This document shows positions 9,186 through 18,324 of a DNA stretch of 64,000 nucleotides, one piece after another. How positions within the stretch are numbered: the stretch's first letter is position 1; every line of letters starts with the position of its first letter. The notes under the pieces were generated by a model. That model searched no databases. It worked only from the letters and a program-made list of their open reading frames with translations, and had not been told where the DNA came from. A program made the position numbers and the translations under genes. The stretch is from Pelomonas sp. SE-A7 (GTDB lineage: Bacteria > Pseudomonadota > Gammaproteobacteria > Burkholderiales > Burkholderiaceae_C), in the NCBI RefSeq assembly GCF_030345705.1, contig NZ_JAUASW010000001.1:434001-498000 (forward strand). The letters run 5' to 3'.

Positions 9186-9959
9186 ATGTCCCATGCTTTG
9201 CCAGAAATCCCCTGCCGCCGCGAATCGGTCAGCCCCGAGGAATGGGCGCTGCGGGTCGACCTGGCCGCGGCCTACCGCCTGGTTGCGCTGTTCGGCTGGG
9301 ACGATCTGGTCTTCACTCACATCAGCGCCCGGCTGCCGGACCGGCATGACGAGTTCCTGATCAATCCCTACGGCCTGATGTTCGAGGAGATCACAGCCTC
9401 CAGCCTGGTGAAGATCGACATGCAGGGCAACAAGCTGGAAGACTCGCCGTTCCCGGTCAACCCGGCCGGCTTCACCATTCACAGCGCCGTCCATGCGGCG
9501 CGGCCCGATGCGCAATGCGTGCTGCACACGCATTCGCTCAACGGCATTGCGGTGTCGGCCCAACCCGCCGGCCTGCTGCCGATCTCCCAGCATTCGATCT
9601 TCGTGCTGTCCAGCCTCGGCTATCACGACTACGAGGGCGTCGCGCTGCGTGACGACGAGAAGCCGCGCCTGGTGCGCGACCTGGGTAGCAACAACTACCT
9701 GATGCTGCGCAATCACGGCCTGCTGACCGTGGGCCGCAGCGTGGCGGACGCGGTGCAGGCGATGTACTTCTTCGAGGCCAGTTGCACCATCCAGGTCCGG
9801 GCTCAGGCCGGTGGTGGCGAACTGACTGCCATCGCACCCGAGATCATCGCCACGGCCCAGGAACAGGCCAGGCAGGCGACCAAGGGCCAGGGCAGTGCGC
9901 TGGCCTGGCCGGGCCTCTTGCGTCGCCTGGACAGGCGGCTGCCCGGCTACGACTGCTGA
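9186..9959 (+). CDS. Class II aldolase/adducin family protein
   Basis: A 257-residue zinc-dependent aldolase-fold enzyme. The metal ligands are visible as HTHS (H114, H116) and RNHGLL (H177); the N-terminal TLxFGWDDLVFTHISAR-like strand and NPYGLMFEEI are typical of the adducin-like subgroup common in Proteobacteria. Members cleave or epimerise phosphorylated sugars in some cases, but this subgroup has no firmly assigned substrate. GGAG at 9176-9179 supports the ATG at 9186; the frame extends upstream without family similarity. It is divergent from the Crp/Fnr-like regulator, which may control it. Confidence 0.82.
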   Translation: MSHALPEIPCRRESVSPEEWALRVDLAAAYRLVALFGWDDLVFTHISARLPDRHDEFLINPYGLMFEEITASSLVKIDMQGNKLEDSPFPVNPAGFTIHSAVHAARPDAQCVLHTHSLNGIAVSAQPAGLLPISQHSIFVLSSLGYHDYEGVALRDDEKPRLVRDLGSNNYLMLRNHGLLTVGRSVADAVQAMYFFEASCTIQVRAQAGGGELTAIAPEIIATAQEQARQATKGQGSALAWPGLLRRLDRRLPGYDC

Positions 9960-10032
9960 ACACGCCACAGCTCGCACGGAAGCTGTAACCGGGCGTGATA
10001 GAGTGCCCGGCATTCCGGCATTGCCCCTTGGC

Positions 10033-12135
10033 ATGGAGCCCGTCATCCGCGCGCATACAAGCCATTTCGAGCTTCCCCGACTCGCCCCGCTGGCGCTGGG
10101 CGTCTTGCTACTGGGCGCGCAGAGCGAGGCCCAGGCCCTGGGAGTAGGGCGCCCGCTGACGCTTTCCGCGCTGGGCCAGCCGCTGAACCTTGTCTTCCCT
10201 GTCCAGCTCTCCGGCGATGAGTCGCTGTCGCCGGATTGCGCGCGGGCCGAGGTCATTGCCGGCGAGTCCCGTGTTCCGCCCAGCCTGGTGCAGGTGCAAC
10301 TGGAAGGCGAGAGCGACACCACGGTGCGCGCCGTGCGTGTGCAAAGCCTGGTGCAGATCGACGAGCCGCTGGTGACCGTGAGCCTGAGCCTTGGCTGCCC
10401 CTCGCGCTTCACCCGCCAGTTCACCGCCTTCATCGATCCGCCCAGCCTGCGGCCCGAGCTGGCGCAACAGGCGCCGCTGCCCGAGCCCACGGTCAAGAAC
10501 TATTCGCCGCAGCTGCGGGCCGCGCTGTCAACGGCCGAAGCCAAGCCGGCGCAGTTGCTGGCCCAGCCGGCCCAACCGGCCCCGCAGCTGGCTCAGCTGC
10601 CGAACGAGGCGGCCTCGGCACCGACACCCTCCCCGGCGCCCAAGCCGCCGCGCCGGCCGACCCGCCCGGTCGAAACGACCGTGGCCGCCGCCGGCAGCCC
10701 CGAAGCGGCCAGCGCGCCGGAAAGGCCGGCCTCGTCGGCCAAGCCGACCAGCCCCAAGCCTGCGCGCAAGCAGCCGCCCGCGACCGTCGCCAACGCAGCG
10801 CCGGAGCCGGCTGCCAAGCCCGCGGCTGTGGCCCGGCCGCGACTGCAGCTGGAACCGCCCGAAGCGCTCGATACCTTGCAGGCCGCCGCCTCGGCTCCGC
10901 TGCCAGCAGCGAGCGTTGCCGTGCCCGATCCCGAGTCCGACCGTATCAAGCGCCTGGAAGAAAGCCTGCAGCGCATGCAGGCCCAGAACCGCGAGACCAG
11001 CGACAAGCTGAGCCTGCTGCGCGGCCAGTTGGAGCAGGAGCATTCGGCCCGCTTCCAGAATCCGGTGGTCTATGTGCTGGCCGTGCTGCTGGCCGGCCTG
11101 GCCGCGTTCTGTGTCTACCTCTGGCGCGCCCGCGCCCGCGACCGGGCCATGCATGAGGCGGCCTGGTGGGAGGATGCCCGCGAGCAACTGCCGCACAGCC
11201 GCCGCGTGACCCGGGAGCCTGAAACCATGGGCATGGCCGGCGTCAGCGTGCCCATGCCGCTTGAGGACGACGAGATACCGACCATAGCGCGTTCGACGCC
11301 GGCCGTGGCGACGCCCAGCCTGGCCGAGCGTGTCAGCGCCGAGCTGGACCAGACCGATCTGCTGCGCGCCGTCGAGACGCCGGAAGAAGACAACGGCGGC
11401 CATTCCACCGTGGCGATTCCGCAGCTGGGCGATTTCGTCAGTGACTCCATGCTGATGCCGGCGTCGCCGGCCATCCGCGGCGGTTTCGCCGGAGAACCGC
11501 TGTCGGTGCAATTGGTCGAGCAGACCCAGCCGCTGGACATCCGGGCGGTCAGGCCCGCAGCGCCGCTGTCGGTCAGCACCCTGGTCGATCTGGAGCAGCA
11601 GGCCGAGTTCTTCATGTTGCTGGGCCAGGACGATGCGGCCATCGAGCTGTTGTCCGGCAAGCTGCAGGGCGCCAGCAGCCCCTGGCCCTATCTGCTGCTG
11701 CTTGAGGTCTACCAGCGCCAGGGCGACATGGCGGCCTTCGAGCTGGTCGGCGAAACCTATGCCCACCAGTTCAATGTGGCCCCGCCAGCCTGGGAAATGC
11801 CGCTGGGCGACGGCCCCGGCCTCGCGGCCTGCCCGGAGTTGCTGCACACGCTGCAGAAGATCTGGATCGACAACGCCGCCAGCATGGACTATCTGCGCGG
11901 CATGCTGGTGCGTGACGGCGAATGGCAGGGCGGCCGTGTCGAGCTGCCGGCCGAAGTGCTGCATGACCTGGCCTTGATGCGCGACATGCTGTCGCTGTTC
12001 CTGGTGGCGCGAGACCTGGCCGAGCATCCGGCCCGTTCGGCCGCCGAGGCGGTGGACCTGATCCTCCCGCTGGATGGTGGCGGTGATCTGGGTGGACTGG
12101 ACCTGGACCTGACCAGCGACACCACCAGCCAGTAA
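10033..12135 (+). CDS. FimV/HubP-like polar or motility assembly protein
   Basis: A 700-residue membrane protein. An N-terminal signal is followed by LGVGRPLTLSALGQPLN, the hallmark of the FimV/HubP N-terminal domain (about residues 35-150). A Pro/Ala-rich linker (about 170-290) and a predicted coiled coil (about 300-340) lead to a membrane helix (about 343-366) and a cytoplasmic part ending in a TPR-like FimV C-terminal domain near residue 515. FimV proteins organise type IV pili and the cell pole. I see no LysM domain, which many FimV proteins carry between these parts. Start at ATG 10033 follows the N-terminal motif; the Shine-Dalgarno is poor. Confidence 0.75.
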   Translation: MEPVIRAHTSHFELPRLAPLALGVLLLGAQSEAQALGVGRPLTLSALGQPLNLVFPVQLSGDESLSPDCARAEVIAGESRVPPSLVQVQLEGESDTTVRAVRVQSLVQIDEPLVTVSLSLGCPSRFTRQFTAFIDPPSLRPELAQQAPLPEPTVKNYSPQLRAALSTAEAKPAQLLAQPAQPAPQLAQLPNEAASAPTPSPAPKPPRRPTRPVETTVAAAGSPEAASAPERPASSAKPTSPKPARKQPPATVANAAPEPAAKPAAVARPRLQLEPPEALDTLQAAASAPLPAASVAVPDPESDRIKRLEESLQRMQAQNRETSDKLSLLRGQLEQEHSARFQNPVVYVLAVLLAGLAAFCVYLWRARARDRAMHEAAWWEDAREQLPHSRRVTREPETMGMAGVSVPMPLEDDEIPTIARSTPAVATPSLAERVSAELDQTDLLRAVETPEEDNGGHSTVAIPQLGDFVSDSMLMPASPAIRGGFAGEPLSVQLVEQTQPLDIRAVRPAAPLSVSTLVDLEQQAEFFMLLGQDDAAIELLSGKLQGASSPWPYLLLLEVYQRQGDMAAFELVGETYAHQFNVAPPAWEMPLGDGPGLAACPELLHTLQKIWIDNAASMDYLRGMLVRDGEWQGGRVELPAEVLHDLALMRDMLSLFLVARDLAEHPARSAAEAVDLILPLDGGGDLGGLDLDLTSDTTSQ

Positions 12136-12148
12136 CAGCGGCGCTCGG

Positions 12149-13297
12149 TCAGAGTCGCGCCAGCTTCTCCAGCGCCTTCTCAAGCGTTGCCTTGGTCTTG
12201 GCGAAGCAGAAGCGGATCACCTGCCGCCTTGGTGCTTCCACGCTGAAGGCCGACATGGGAATCGCGGCCACGCCCACTTCACGCACCAGCCAGCCGCAGA
12301 ACTCGGCGTCGCTGAGATCGCTGATGGCCGAATGGTCCACGCACTGGAAGTAGCTGCCTTCGGAAGGCAGCAGGCGCAGCCGCGAGCCGGCCAGGCCCTG
12401 GCGGAACAGGTCGCGCTTGGCCTGGTAGAAGGCCGGCAGGTCCAGGTAAGGAGCCGGATCGGCCATGTAGGCTGCCAGGCCGTGCTGCATCGGCGTATTG
12501 ACCGTGAACACGTTGTACTGGTGGACCTTGCGGAACTCGGCCATCAGGCCGGCCGGCGCGGCCACATAGCCGACCTTCCAGCCGGTCACGTGATAGGTCT
12601 TGCCGAAGCTGGACACGATGAAGGTCCGCTCGGCCAGGCCCGGAAACCGGGCAGCGCTCTGGTGCGCCGCGCCGTCGAACACCATGTGCTCGTAGACCTC
12701 GTCGCTGACCACGATCACCTCGCTGCCATCCAGCAGCGCTTCCAGCTGGCGCATCTCGGCCTCGGTCCAGACCGTGGCGCTGGGGTTGTGCGGCGTATTG
12801 ATGACGATGGCCCGGGTGTCGGGTGACAGCGCAGCGGCTATGCGCTCGAAATCGGGGCGGTAGCTGTCCGGGTCCAGCGGCACGCGCACGACGCGGCCAC
12901 CGGCCAGGTCGATGTTGGGTGAATAGCTGTCGTAGCAGGGCTCCAGCACGATCACCTCGTCGCCCGGATGGACCACGGCCAGCAGGGCGGTGAAGATGGC
13001 CTGCGTGGCGCCAGCGGTGATGGTGACCTCGCGGTCGGCGTCATAGCGGTGGCCGTACAGGCGCTCGATCTTGTCGGCCACGGCCTGGCGCAGCGCCGGC
13101 ACGCCGTTCATCAGCGGGTACTGGTTGTGGCCGGCCCGCATGGCTGCGTCCACCGCCTCGATCAGCTTCGGATCGCAGCCGAAGTCCGGGAAGCCCTGGC
13201 CCAGGTTGACGGCGCCATGCTGCGTGGCCAGGGCCGACATGGTGGAGAAGATGGTGGTGCCCACATGGGGCAATCGGCTTTGCAGGCTCAGGGGCAT
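12149..13297 (-). CDS. PLP-dependent aminotransferase (methionine aminotransferase-like)
   Basis: A 382-residue class I/II fold-type I aminotransferase. The PLP lysine is K233 in SSFGKTYHVTGWKVGY, with NTPHNPSA (about residues 167-174), D199 and Y202 as the other cofactor contacts. The N-terminal NLGQGFPDF is typical of the YbdL/kynurenine aminotransferase group, which transaminates methionine, glutamine or aromatic amino acids with 2-oxo acids. It is cytoplasmic. It ends 13 bases from the convergent FimV-like gene and lies eight bases downstream of the CysB-like regulator on the same strand, so the two are likely co-transcribed, which fits sulfur amino acid metabolism. Confidence 0.85.
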   Translation of the reverse strand: MPLSLQSRLPHVGTTIFSTMSALATQHGAVNLGQGFPDFGCDPKLIEAVDAAMRAGHNQYPLMNGVPALRQAVADKIERLYGHRYDADREVTITAGATQAIFTALLAVVHPGDEVIVLEPCYDSYSPNIDLAGGRVVRVPLDPDSYRPDFERIAAALSPDTRAIVINTPHNPSATVWTEAEMRQLEALLDGSEVIVVSDEVYEHMVFDGAAHQSAARFPGLAERTFIVSSFGKTYHVTGWKVGYVAAPAGLMAEFRKVHQYNVFTVNTPMQHGLAAYMADPAPYLDLPAFYQAKRDLFRQGLAGSRLRLLPSEGSYFQCVDHSAISDLSDAEFCGWLVREVGVAAIPMSAFSVEAPRRQVIRFCFAKTKATLEKALEKLARL

Positions 13298-13305
13298 GGC
13301 GGGGG

Positions 13306-14250
13306 TCAGAGTCCGTAGTCGCTGGCCTCGCCGCTCATCGCACGCTCCAGCAGCGGGCGGTTCAAACGGTCGGACAGCAGTTCGGCGAAAGCATAAACAT
13401 AATTTCTAAGGTACGCGCCGCGCTTGAAGGCGATGCGGGTCACGTTCTGGCCGAACAAATGACCCAGCGGCCGCGACACCAGGTCGCCGCCCGGCGGGTC
13501 TTCGCGCACCGCCATCTCGGCGACTATGCCCACGCCCATGCCGAGGCGGACATAGGTCTTGATCACGTCCGAGTCGATGGCCTCCAGCACGATCTGCGGA
13601 TGCAGGCCGCGCGCGGCAAAGGCCTTGTCGATGCGGGTGCGGCCGGTGAAGGTCGGGTGGTAGGTCACCAGCGGTTCGGCCGCCAGCTGTTCCAGCGAGA
13701 CATGGCTCTCCTGGGCCAGCGGATGGCCGGCCGGCAGCACCAGCACATGCTGCCATTCGTAGCAGGGCAGGGTGACCAGCTCGTCGACCTGGGCCAGCGA
13801 CTCGGTGGCCAGGCCCACGTCGGCGCTGTCGTCGAGCAGCATGCGGGCGACCTGGTCGGGCGTGCCCTGGTGCAGGCTGACCTTGACCAGGGGCAGCTGG
13901 CGACGCAGCTGGGCCACCGGACCGGGCAGCACGTAGCGGGCCTGGGTATGGGTGGTGGCGATGGACAGCGTGCCGGTGTCCTGCTTGGAATATTCCTCGC
14001 CGATGCGCTTCAGATTGTTGACCTCGCGCATGATGATCTCGACCGACTTCAGCACCTGCAGGCCCGGCTCGGTGATGCGGCGCAGCCGCTTGCCGTGGCG
14101 CGAGAAGATATCGATGCCCAGCTCTTCCTCGAGTTCGAGGATGGCCTTGGAGACGCCCGGCTGCGAGGTGAACAGGGCCTTGGCCGTCTCGGTCAGGTTG
14201 AGGTTGCGGCGCGCCGCCTCCTGGACGAAACGGAACTGGTGCAGGTTCAT
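13306..14250 (-). CDS. cysB: CysB-family LysR-type transcriptional regulator
   Basis: A 314-residue LysR-type regulator. The N-terminal helix-turn-helix (LNLTETAKALFTSQPGVSKAI, about residues 17-37) and the opening MNLHQFRFVQEAARR match CysB/Cbl, the activators of sulfate assimilation that respond to O-acetylserine or N-acetylserine. The effector domain follows to the C-terminus. It is eight bases from the aminotransferase gene downstream and 13 bases from the CbiX-like chelatase gene upstream, all on one strand. The CysB/Cbl choice cannot be made from sequence alone, so the symbol is tentative. Confidence 0.85.
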   Translation of the reverse strand: MNLHQFRFVQEAARRNLNLTETAKALFTSQPGVSKAILELEEELGIDIFSRHGKRLRRITEPGLQVLKSVEIIMREVNNLKRIGEEYSKQDTGTLSIATTHTQARYVLPGPVAQLRRQLPLVKVSLHQGTPDQVARMLLDDSADVGLATESLAQVDELVTLPCYEWQHVLVLPAGHPLAQESHVSLEQLAAEPLVTYHPTFTGRTRIDKAFAARGLHPQIVLEAIDSDVIKTYVRLGMGVGIVAEMAVREDPPGGDLVSRPLGHLFGQNVTRIAFKRGAYLRNYVYAFAELLSDRLNRPLLERAMSGEASDYGL

Positions 14251-14263
14251 GGTCTTGCCGTCT

Positions 14264-14638
14264 TCAGTTTTTTAGCCAGTCCAGCGTGGCCGTGGCCATC
14301 GCCGCTACGACCAGCGGGTGCTCGCCTATCGCCTCGTGCAACCGCCACCGCACGGCAGGGCCATGCTGCTGGCGCAGCGCCTCGACCAGCGGCGGCACCT
14401 CGCGGCGCACATGGCCGCTGGAGCCCAGGAAGAGGGGCACCACGTCTATGCGGGAGCAGCCGGCCGCCACCAGCTGGCGGGCCGCTTCCTCCAGGCCGGG
14501 CGACATGAATTCGAGAAAAGCCAGCCGCGTCACCAGGCCAGGCTGCTGCGCCGCCAGCGAGGCAACGACGGCCTGGAACGGGCCGGCCCAGGCCGGGTCC
14601 CGCGCGCCGTGGGCGAACAGCAGCAGGCCGGCACTCAT
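14264..14638 (-). CDS. CbiX-like sirohydrochlorin cobalto/ferrochelatase, short form
   Basis: A 124-residue single-domain chelatase of the CbiX-short type. H10 in LLLFAHGARDP and H76 in LGSSGHVRRE are the usual metal-carrying histidines, and E43 lies in FLEFMSP. Such enzymes insert Fe or Co into sirohydrochlorin; beside a CysB-type regulator the likely role is siroheme supply to sulfite reductase. The ATG at 14638 is chosen because it begins at the CbiX N-terminus and overlaps the lptG stop by four bases (ATGA); a longer frame open to 15040 is an antisense read-through of lptG. Coupling to lptG is unusual in function and looks like operon packing. Confidence 0.82.
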   Translation of the reverse strand: MSAGLLLFAHGARDPAWAGPFQAVVASLAAQQPGLVTRLAFLEFMSPGLEEAARQLVAAGCSRIDVVPLFLGSSGHVRREVPPLVEALRQQHGPAVRWRLHEAIGEHPLVVAAMATATLDWLKN

Positions 14639-15723
14639 CGGTAGCGCACCAGCCAGCCGAAGGCCGCCAGCGACATCAGCAGATACAGCAGGCTGGGCGC
14701 ACCGGCCACGGCCCAGGGGGTCAGGTCTTGCAAGAGGCCCAGGTGACCGGCCAGGCTGTTCAAGAGCGAGAAGCTGATGCCCAGCATGATGCCGCCGAAG
14801 ACCTTGAAGCTGATGCCACCGCCACGCGCATGCAGATAGGCGAAGGGCAGGGCCAGGGCCACCATCACCAGGCAGGCCAGCGGCTTGAAGGCGCGCTGCC
14901 AGAACTGGATCTGGTAGGCCTGGGCCGACTGCTCCTGGGCGGACAGGTGCTGGGTGTAGCGGTACAGCTCGGTCGTCGTCATTGTGTTGGGTGGCAGCAC
15001 GGCCGCGGCGACCACGCCGGAATTCAGCGTGCTCTGCCATGTCAGCTCACGCAGGCGATCCTCCTGCACCGCATCCTTGCTCCAGCGGGTTCGCTGCACG
15101 TCGCGCAGCTGCCAGAGACCCTTGCCATCCACAGTGGCGGTGGTCGCGGCCAGGCGGCTGAGCAGGCCGCCGCTGGCGTCGAACTCGAAGATGCGAACCT
15201 GGCGCAGTTCACCGTTGGCGCTGGCCTGGCGCACATGGACCGAGTAGCTGTGCTCGCCATTGCCCTCGCGGTCCTTCAGCCACGCGCCGGCCCGGCTGGG
15301 CGCGATGCCGCCGCTGGCCTTGGCCCGGGTCAGCTCGGCCTGGCGCTCGAACCAGGGCGCGGCATAGTCGCCGACGAAGAAGGTCAGGGCGGCAAAACCC
15401 AGACCCAGCGTGGCCAGCAGCATCAGCGCGCGACCGGGGCCGAGGCCACCGGTGCGCAGGATGGTGAATTCGCTGGACTGGGCCATGCGAGCCAGCGCGT
15501 AGATGCTGCCGATCAGGACCGCGATGGGGAACAGCTCGTAGAAATGGCCCGGCAGTTCCAGCAGGGCCAGCAGCGCCGCGCGGCCGGCACCGGCGCCGGC
15601 CCGGCTCATGCGGTCGAGCTCCTCGACGAAGTCGATGAAATAGAACAGTGACAGGAAGGCGAGGGCGACAAACAGCACCGAGCCGACGATGTCGCGGTAG
15701 AGCAGGCGACGGACGGTCCTCAT
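14635..15723 (-). CDS. lptG: LPS export ABC transporter permease LptG
   Basis: A 362-residue inner-membrane permease of the YjgP/YjgQ family. There are membrane helices near the N-terminus (about residues 15-105) and C-terminus (about 270-360) with a large periplasmic beta domain between them, the LptFG layout. With LptF and the LptB ATPase encoded elsewhere, it extracts lipopolysaccharide from the inner membrane and feeds LptC and LptA. The start codon at 15723 overlaps the lptF stop by four bases and the stop overlaps the chelatase start, so the order lptF-lptG-cbiX is one operon. Confidence 0.92.
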   Translation of the reverse strand: MRTVRRLLYRDIVGSVLFVALAFLSLFYFIDFVEELDRMSRAGAGAGRAALLALLELPGHFYELFPIAVLIGSIYALARMAQSSEFTILRTGGLGPGRALMLLATLGLGFAALTFFVGDYAAPWFERQAELTRAKASGGIAPSRAGAWLKDREGNGEHSYSVHVRQASANGELRQVRIFEFDASGGLLSRLAATTATVDGKGLWQLRDVQRTRWSKDAVQEDRLRELTWQSTLNSGVVAAAVLPPNTMTTTELYRYTQHLSAQEQSAQAYQIQFWQRAFKPLACLVMVALALPFAYLHARGGGISFKVFGGIMLGISFSLLNSLAGHLGLLQDLTPWAVAGAPSLLYLLMSLAAFGWLVRYR

Positions 15724-16817
15724 GCCGTGGCCCCCTTGGCACGGCGGACCATGCCCAGGCGGTTGCCCTGCTCACGCAGCCAGATCAGGCTCAGCGCCAG
15801 CAGCAGGGCGCCGCCATGCACGCCCAGCAGGGCACCGCCCATGCTGGCCTTGCCGCTGCCGACCCAGGACTGGCTCAGATTGATCAGGTTGAAGTAGACG
15901 ACGAAGCTCAAGAGCGCGAACAGCATGCTCCAGTTGCTGGGACGCCTGGGGTTGGTGGCCGACATGCCAATACCCAGCAGCGTCATGTTGACGCAGCCCA
16001 GGATCAGGCCCAGGCGCCAGGTCAGCTCGCCGCGGTTCTTGGGGGTCGGCTCGGCCAGCAGTTCCAGCGTGCCGCGCGCCTTGGGCGGCAGTTGGTCGGT
16101 GGGCCGCACGACCTTGCGGTCGGTCAGCACGCGGTACTGGTCGAAACGGGCCAGGGTCTTCTCGCCGTTGTCGCGGTTGATCTCGTTGCGCTGGCCCTTG
16201 TCCAGCACCAGATAGCGGTCTTCGTCAGCGACTTCGATGTGTCCCTGGTGGGAGGTGGTCACCGATTCACGGCTGGACTGCTCGGCCAGGATGAAGACGT
16301 TGCGGCCGGTCTGCTGGTCGTCGCCGCCGCGCTCGATGAAGAAGACCTTGGAGCCGTCACGCGAGCTCTGGAACTTGCCCGGTGCTACGCGCGACAGGTC
16401 GGAGCGGCGCTCATAGCGTTCCTTCAGCTGGGCGCTGTTGCGGTTGCCCCAGGGCCAGACGACCAGCTCCAGCACGATCACCGCCAGGATCACCGGGATG
16501 GCCAGGCGCAGCACCGGCTTGACGAAGCGCACCAGGCCAATGCCGCTGGCGAACCAGATCGTCATTTCGGACTCGCGGTACATGCGCCCCAGCGTGGCCA
16601 CGATGGCCACGAACAGCGACAGCGTCAGCATGGTCGGCAAGTGGCCGAGCGCGAGGTAGCCCATCATCAGCAGCACGTCCTGCGGCGCCACGGTGCCCAC
16701 GGCCGCCTGGCCTATCGTGCGTATCAGCATGATGGTCAGGACGATGGTGAGGATCACGACGAGGGTCACGCCGAAGCTGCGGGCCAGCTCTTTGCGCAGA
16801 GTGGAATCGAATAACAT
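15720..16817 (-). CDS. lptF: LPS export ABC transporter permease LptF
   Basis: A 365-residue inner-membrane permease, partner of LptG. The opening MLFDSTLRKELARSFGVTL leads into the first helix, followed by helices to about residue 120, a periplasmic beta-jellyroll domain, and three helices at the C-terminus (about 275-345). It is divergent from pepA with only 33 bases between the start codons, an arrangement widespread in Proteobacteria, so a bidirectional promoter lies in 16818-16850. No oddities in length or motifs. Confidence 0.92.
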   Translation of the reverse strand: MLFDSTLRKELARSFGVTLVVILTIVLTIMLIRTIGQAAVGTVAPQDVLLMMGYLALGHLPTMLTLSLFVAIVATLGRMYRESEMTIWFASGIGLVRFVKPVLRLAIPVILAVIVLELVVWPWGNRNSAQLKERYERRSDLSRVAPGKFQSSRDGSKVFFIERGGDDQQTGRNVFILAEQSSRESVTTSHQGHIEVADEDRYLVLDKGQRNEINRDNGEKTLARFDQYRVLTDRKVVRPTDQLPPKARGTLELLAEPTPKNRGELTWRLGLILGCVNMTLLGIGMSATNPRRPSNWSMLFALLSFVVYFNLINLSQSWVGSGKASMGGALLGVHGGALLLALSLIWLREQGNRLGMVRRAKGATA

Positions 16818-16850
16818 CCGCTCACTTTTTATCTTCTACAGCAAGACATT

Positions 16851-18311
16851 ATGGACTTCCGTACCCTGGCGGCGTCGCAGGACGCCCTGGCCGGCATCAG
16901 TGCCGACGCGCTGCTGCTGGTCGTGGCCGGCGACAAGCTGCCGGCAGGCTTCGACAAGACCCTCGCGGCCCTGGCTGCCGATGCGGTCAAGCTGGGCGAT
17001 TTCGACTTCAAGGGCGGCCGCGCGCTGACGTTGCATCGTCCGGCCGGCGTCAAGGCCACGCGCCTGGTGCTGGCTGCGGCCGGCAAGGGCTCGCTCAAGG
17101 CGGCACGCGCTGCGCTGAACGCGGCCCTGGGCCAGCTCAAGGGCCGTGGTGCTGCCCATGCGGCCGTGGCCTTCGTCGGTTTCGATGCAGGCATCGAGGC
17201 CCTGGCCGAGCAGGCCGTGCAGGCCACCGCTGAATCGGTCTATGTCTACCGCCACACCAAGCCCAGCGCCCCGGCGGCCGGTGCGCTCAGCAAGCTGAGC
17301 CTGGTGGCGAGCAAGGATGAAGCCAAGGCCGCCAAGGCCGGCCTGGCCCGCGGCGAAGCGATCTCGGCCGGCATCGAGCTGGCCCGCGAATGCGCCAACC
17401 GTCCGGGCAACTGCGCCACGCCGACCTTCCTGGCCGAGCAGGTCAAGGCCCTGGGCAAGGACCATGGCATCAAGGTCGAGGTGCTGGACCAGAAGGCGGT
17501 CGAGAAGCTGGGCATGGGTTCCTTCCTGGCCGTGGCCAAGGGCTCGGACGAGCCGCTGCGCTTCATCGTGGCCCGCTACGAAGGCGCGGCCAAGGCGGTG
17601 GCGCCGGTGGTGCTGGTCGGCAAGGGCATCACTTTCGACTCGGGCGGCATCTCGCTGAAGCCGGGCGCCGAGATGGACGAGATGAAGTTCGACATGGGCG
17701 GCGCCGCCTCGGTGTTGGGCACGCTGCGTGCCGTGGCCGAGCTCAAGCCCAAACTGAACCTGGTGGTGGTGATTGCGGCCTGCGAGAACATGCCCAGCGG
17801 CCGCGCGGTCAAGCCGGGCGACGTGGTCACCTCGATGTCGGGCCAGACCATCGAGATCCTGAATACCGACGCCGAAGGCCGCCTGATCCTGTGCGACGCG
17901 CTGACCTATGTGGAGCGCTTCAAGCCGGCCGTGGTGGTCGACGTGGCCACGCTGACCGGTGCCTGCGTGATCGCCCTGGGCGGCGTGCGCAGCGGCATGT
18001 ATGCCAGCGACGATGAACTGGCGGCCGCGCTGTCGGCGGCCGGCGACGCGGCGCTCGACCCCTGCTGGCGCCTGCCGCTGGACGAGGATTACGACGAAGG
18101 CCTCAAGAGCAACTTCGCCGACATGGCGAACGTGGGTTCGCGTGCCGGTGGTTCCATCACCGCCGCCAAGTTCCTGCAGCGCTATGCAAGCAAGTACCGC
18201 TGGGGCCACCTTGACATCGCCGGTACCGCCTGGAAGGGCGGCGCGGCCAAGGGCGCTACCGGCCGTCCGGTCGGCCTGCTGACCCACTTCGTGCTGTCGC
18301 AGGCGAAATAA
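16851..18311 (+). CDS. pepA: Leucyl aminopeptidase PepA
   Basis: A 486-residue cytosol aminopeptidase of the M17 family, which removes N-terminal residues from peptides with two metal ions. The signature NTDAEGRL (about residues 338-345) and the metal-binding GKGITFDSGG (about 258-267) are intact, and the N-terminal domain (about 1-165) is of normal size. PepA also binds DNA in some bacteria, acting in XerCD recombination; this cannot be inferred here. It starts 33 bases from the divergent lptF and is followed by holC after 13 bases. Confidence 0.93.
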   Translation: MDFRTLAASQDALAGISADALLLVVAGDKLPAGFDKTLAALAADAVKLGDFDFKGGRALTLHRPAGVKATRLVLAAAGKGSLKAARAALNAALGQLKGRGAAHAAVAFVGFDAGIEALAEQAVQATAESVYVYRHTKPSAPAAGALSKLSLVASKDEAKAAKAGLARGEAISAGIELARECANRPGNCATPTFLAEQVKALGKDHGIKVEVLDQKAVEKLGMGSFLAVAKGSDEPLRFIVARYEGAAKAVAPVVLVGKGITFDSGGISLKPGAEMDEMKFDMGGAASVLGTLRAVAELKPKLNLVVVIAACENMPSGRAVKPGDVVTSMSGQTIEILNTDAEGRLILCDALTYVERFKPAVVVDVATLTGACVIALGGVRSGMYASDDELAAALSAAGDAALDPCWRLPLDEDYDEGLKSNFADMANVGSRAGGSITAAKFLQRYASKYRWGHLDIAGTAWKGGAAKGATGRPVGLLTHFVLSQAK

Positions 18312-18324
18312 GCCGGTTCTGCTC

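Noticed and set aside
10528..12183. Minus-strand frame opposite the FimV-like gene (551 codons)
   Set aside because: Composition is antisense-like and it overlaps a gene with clear FimV domains.
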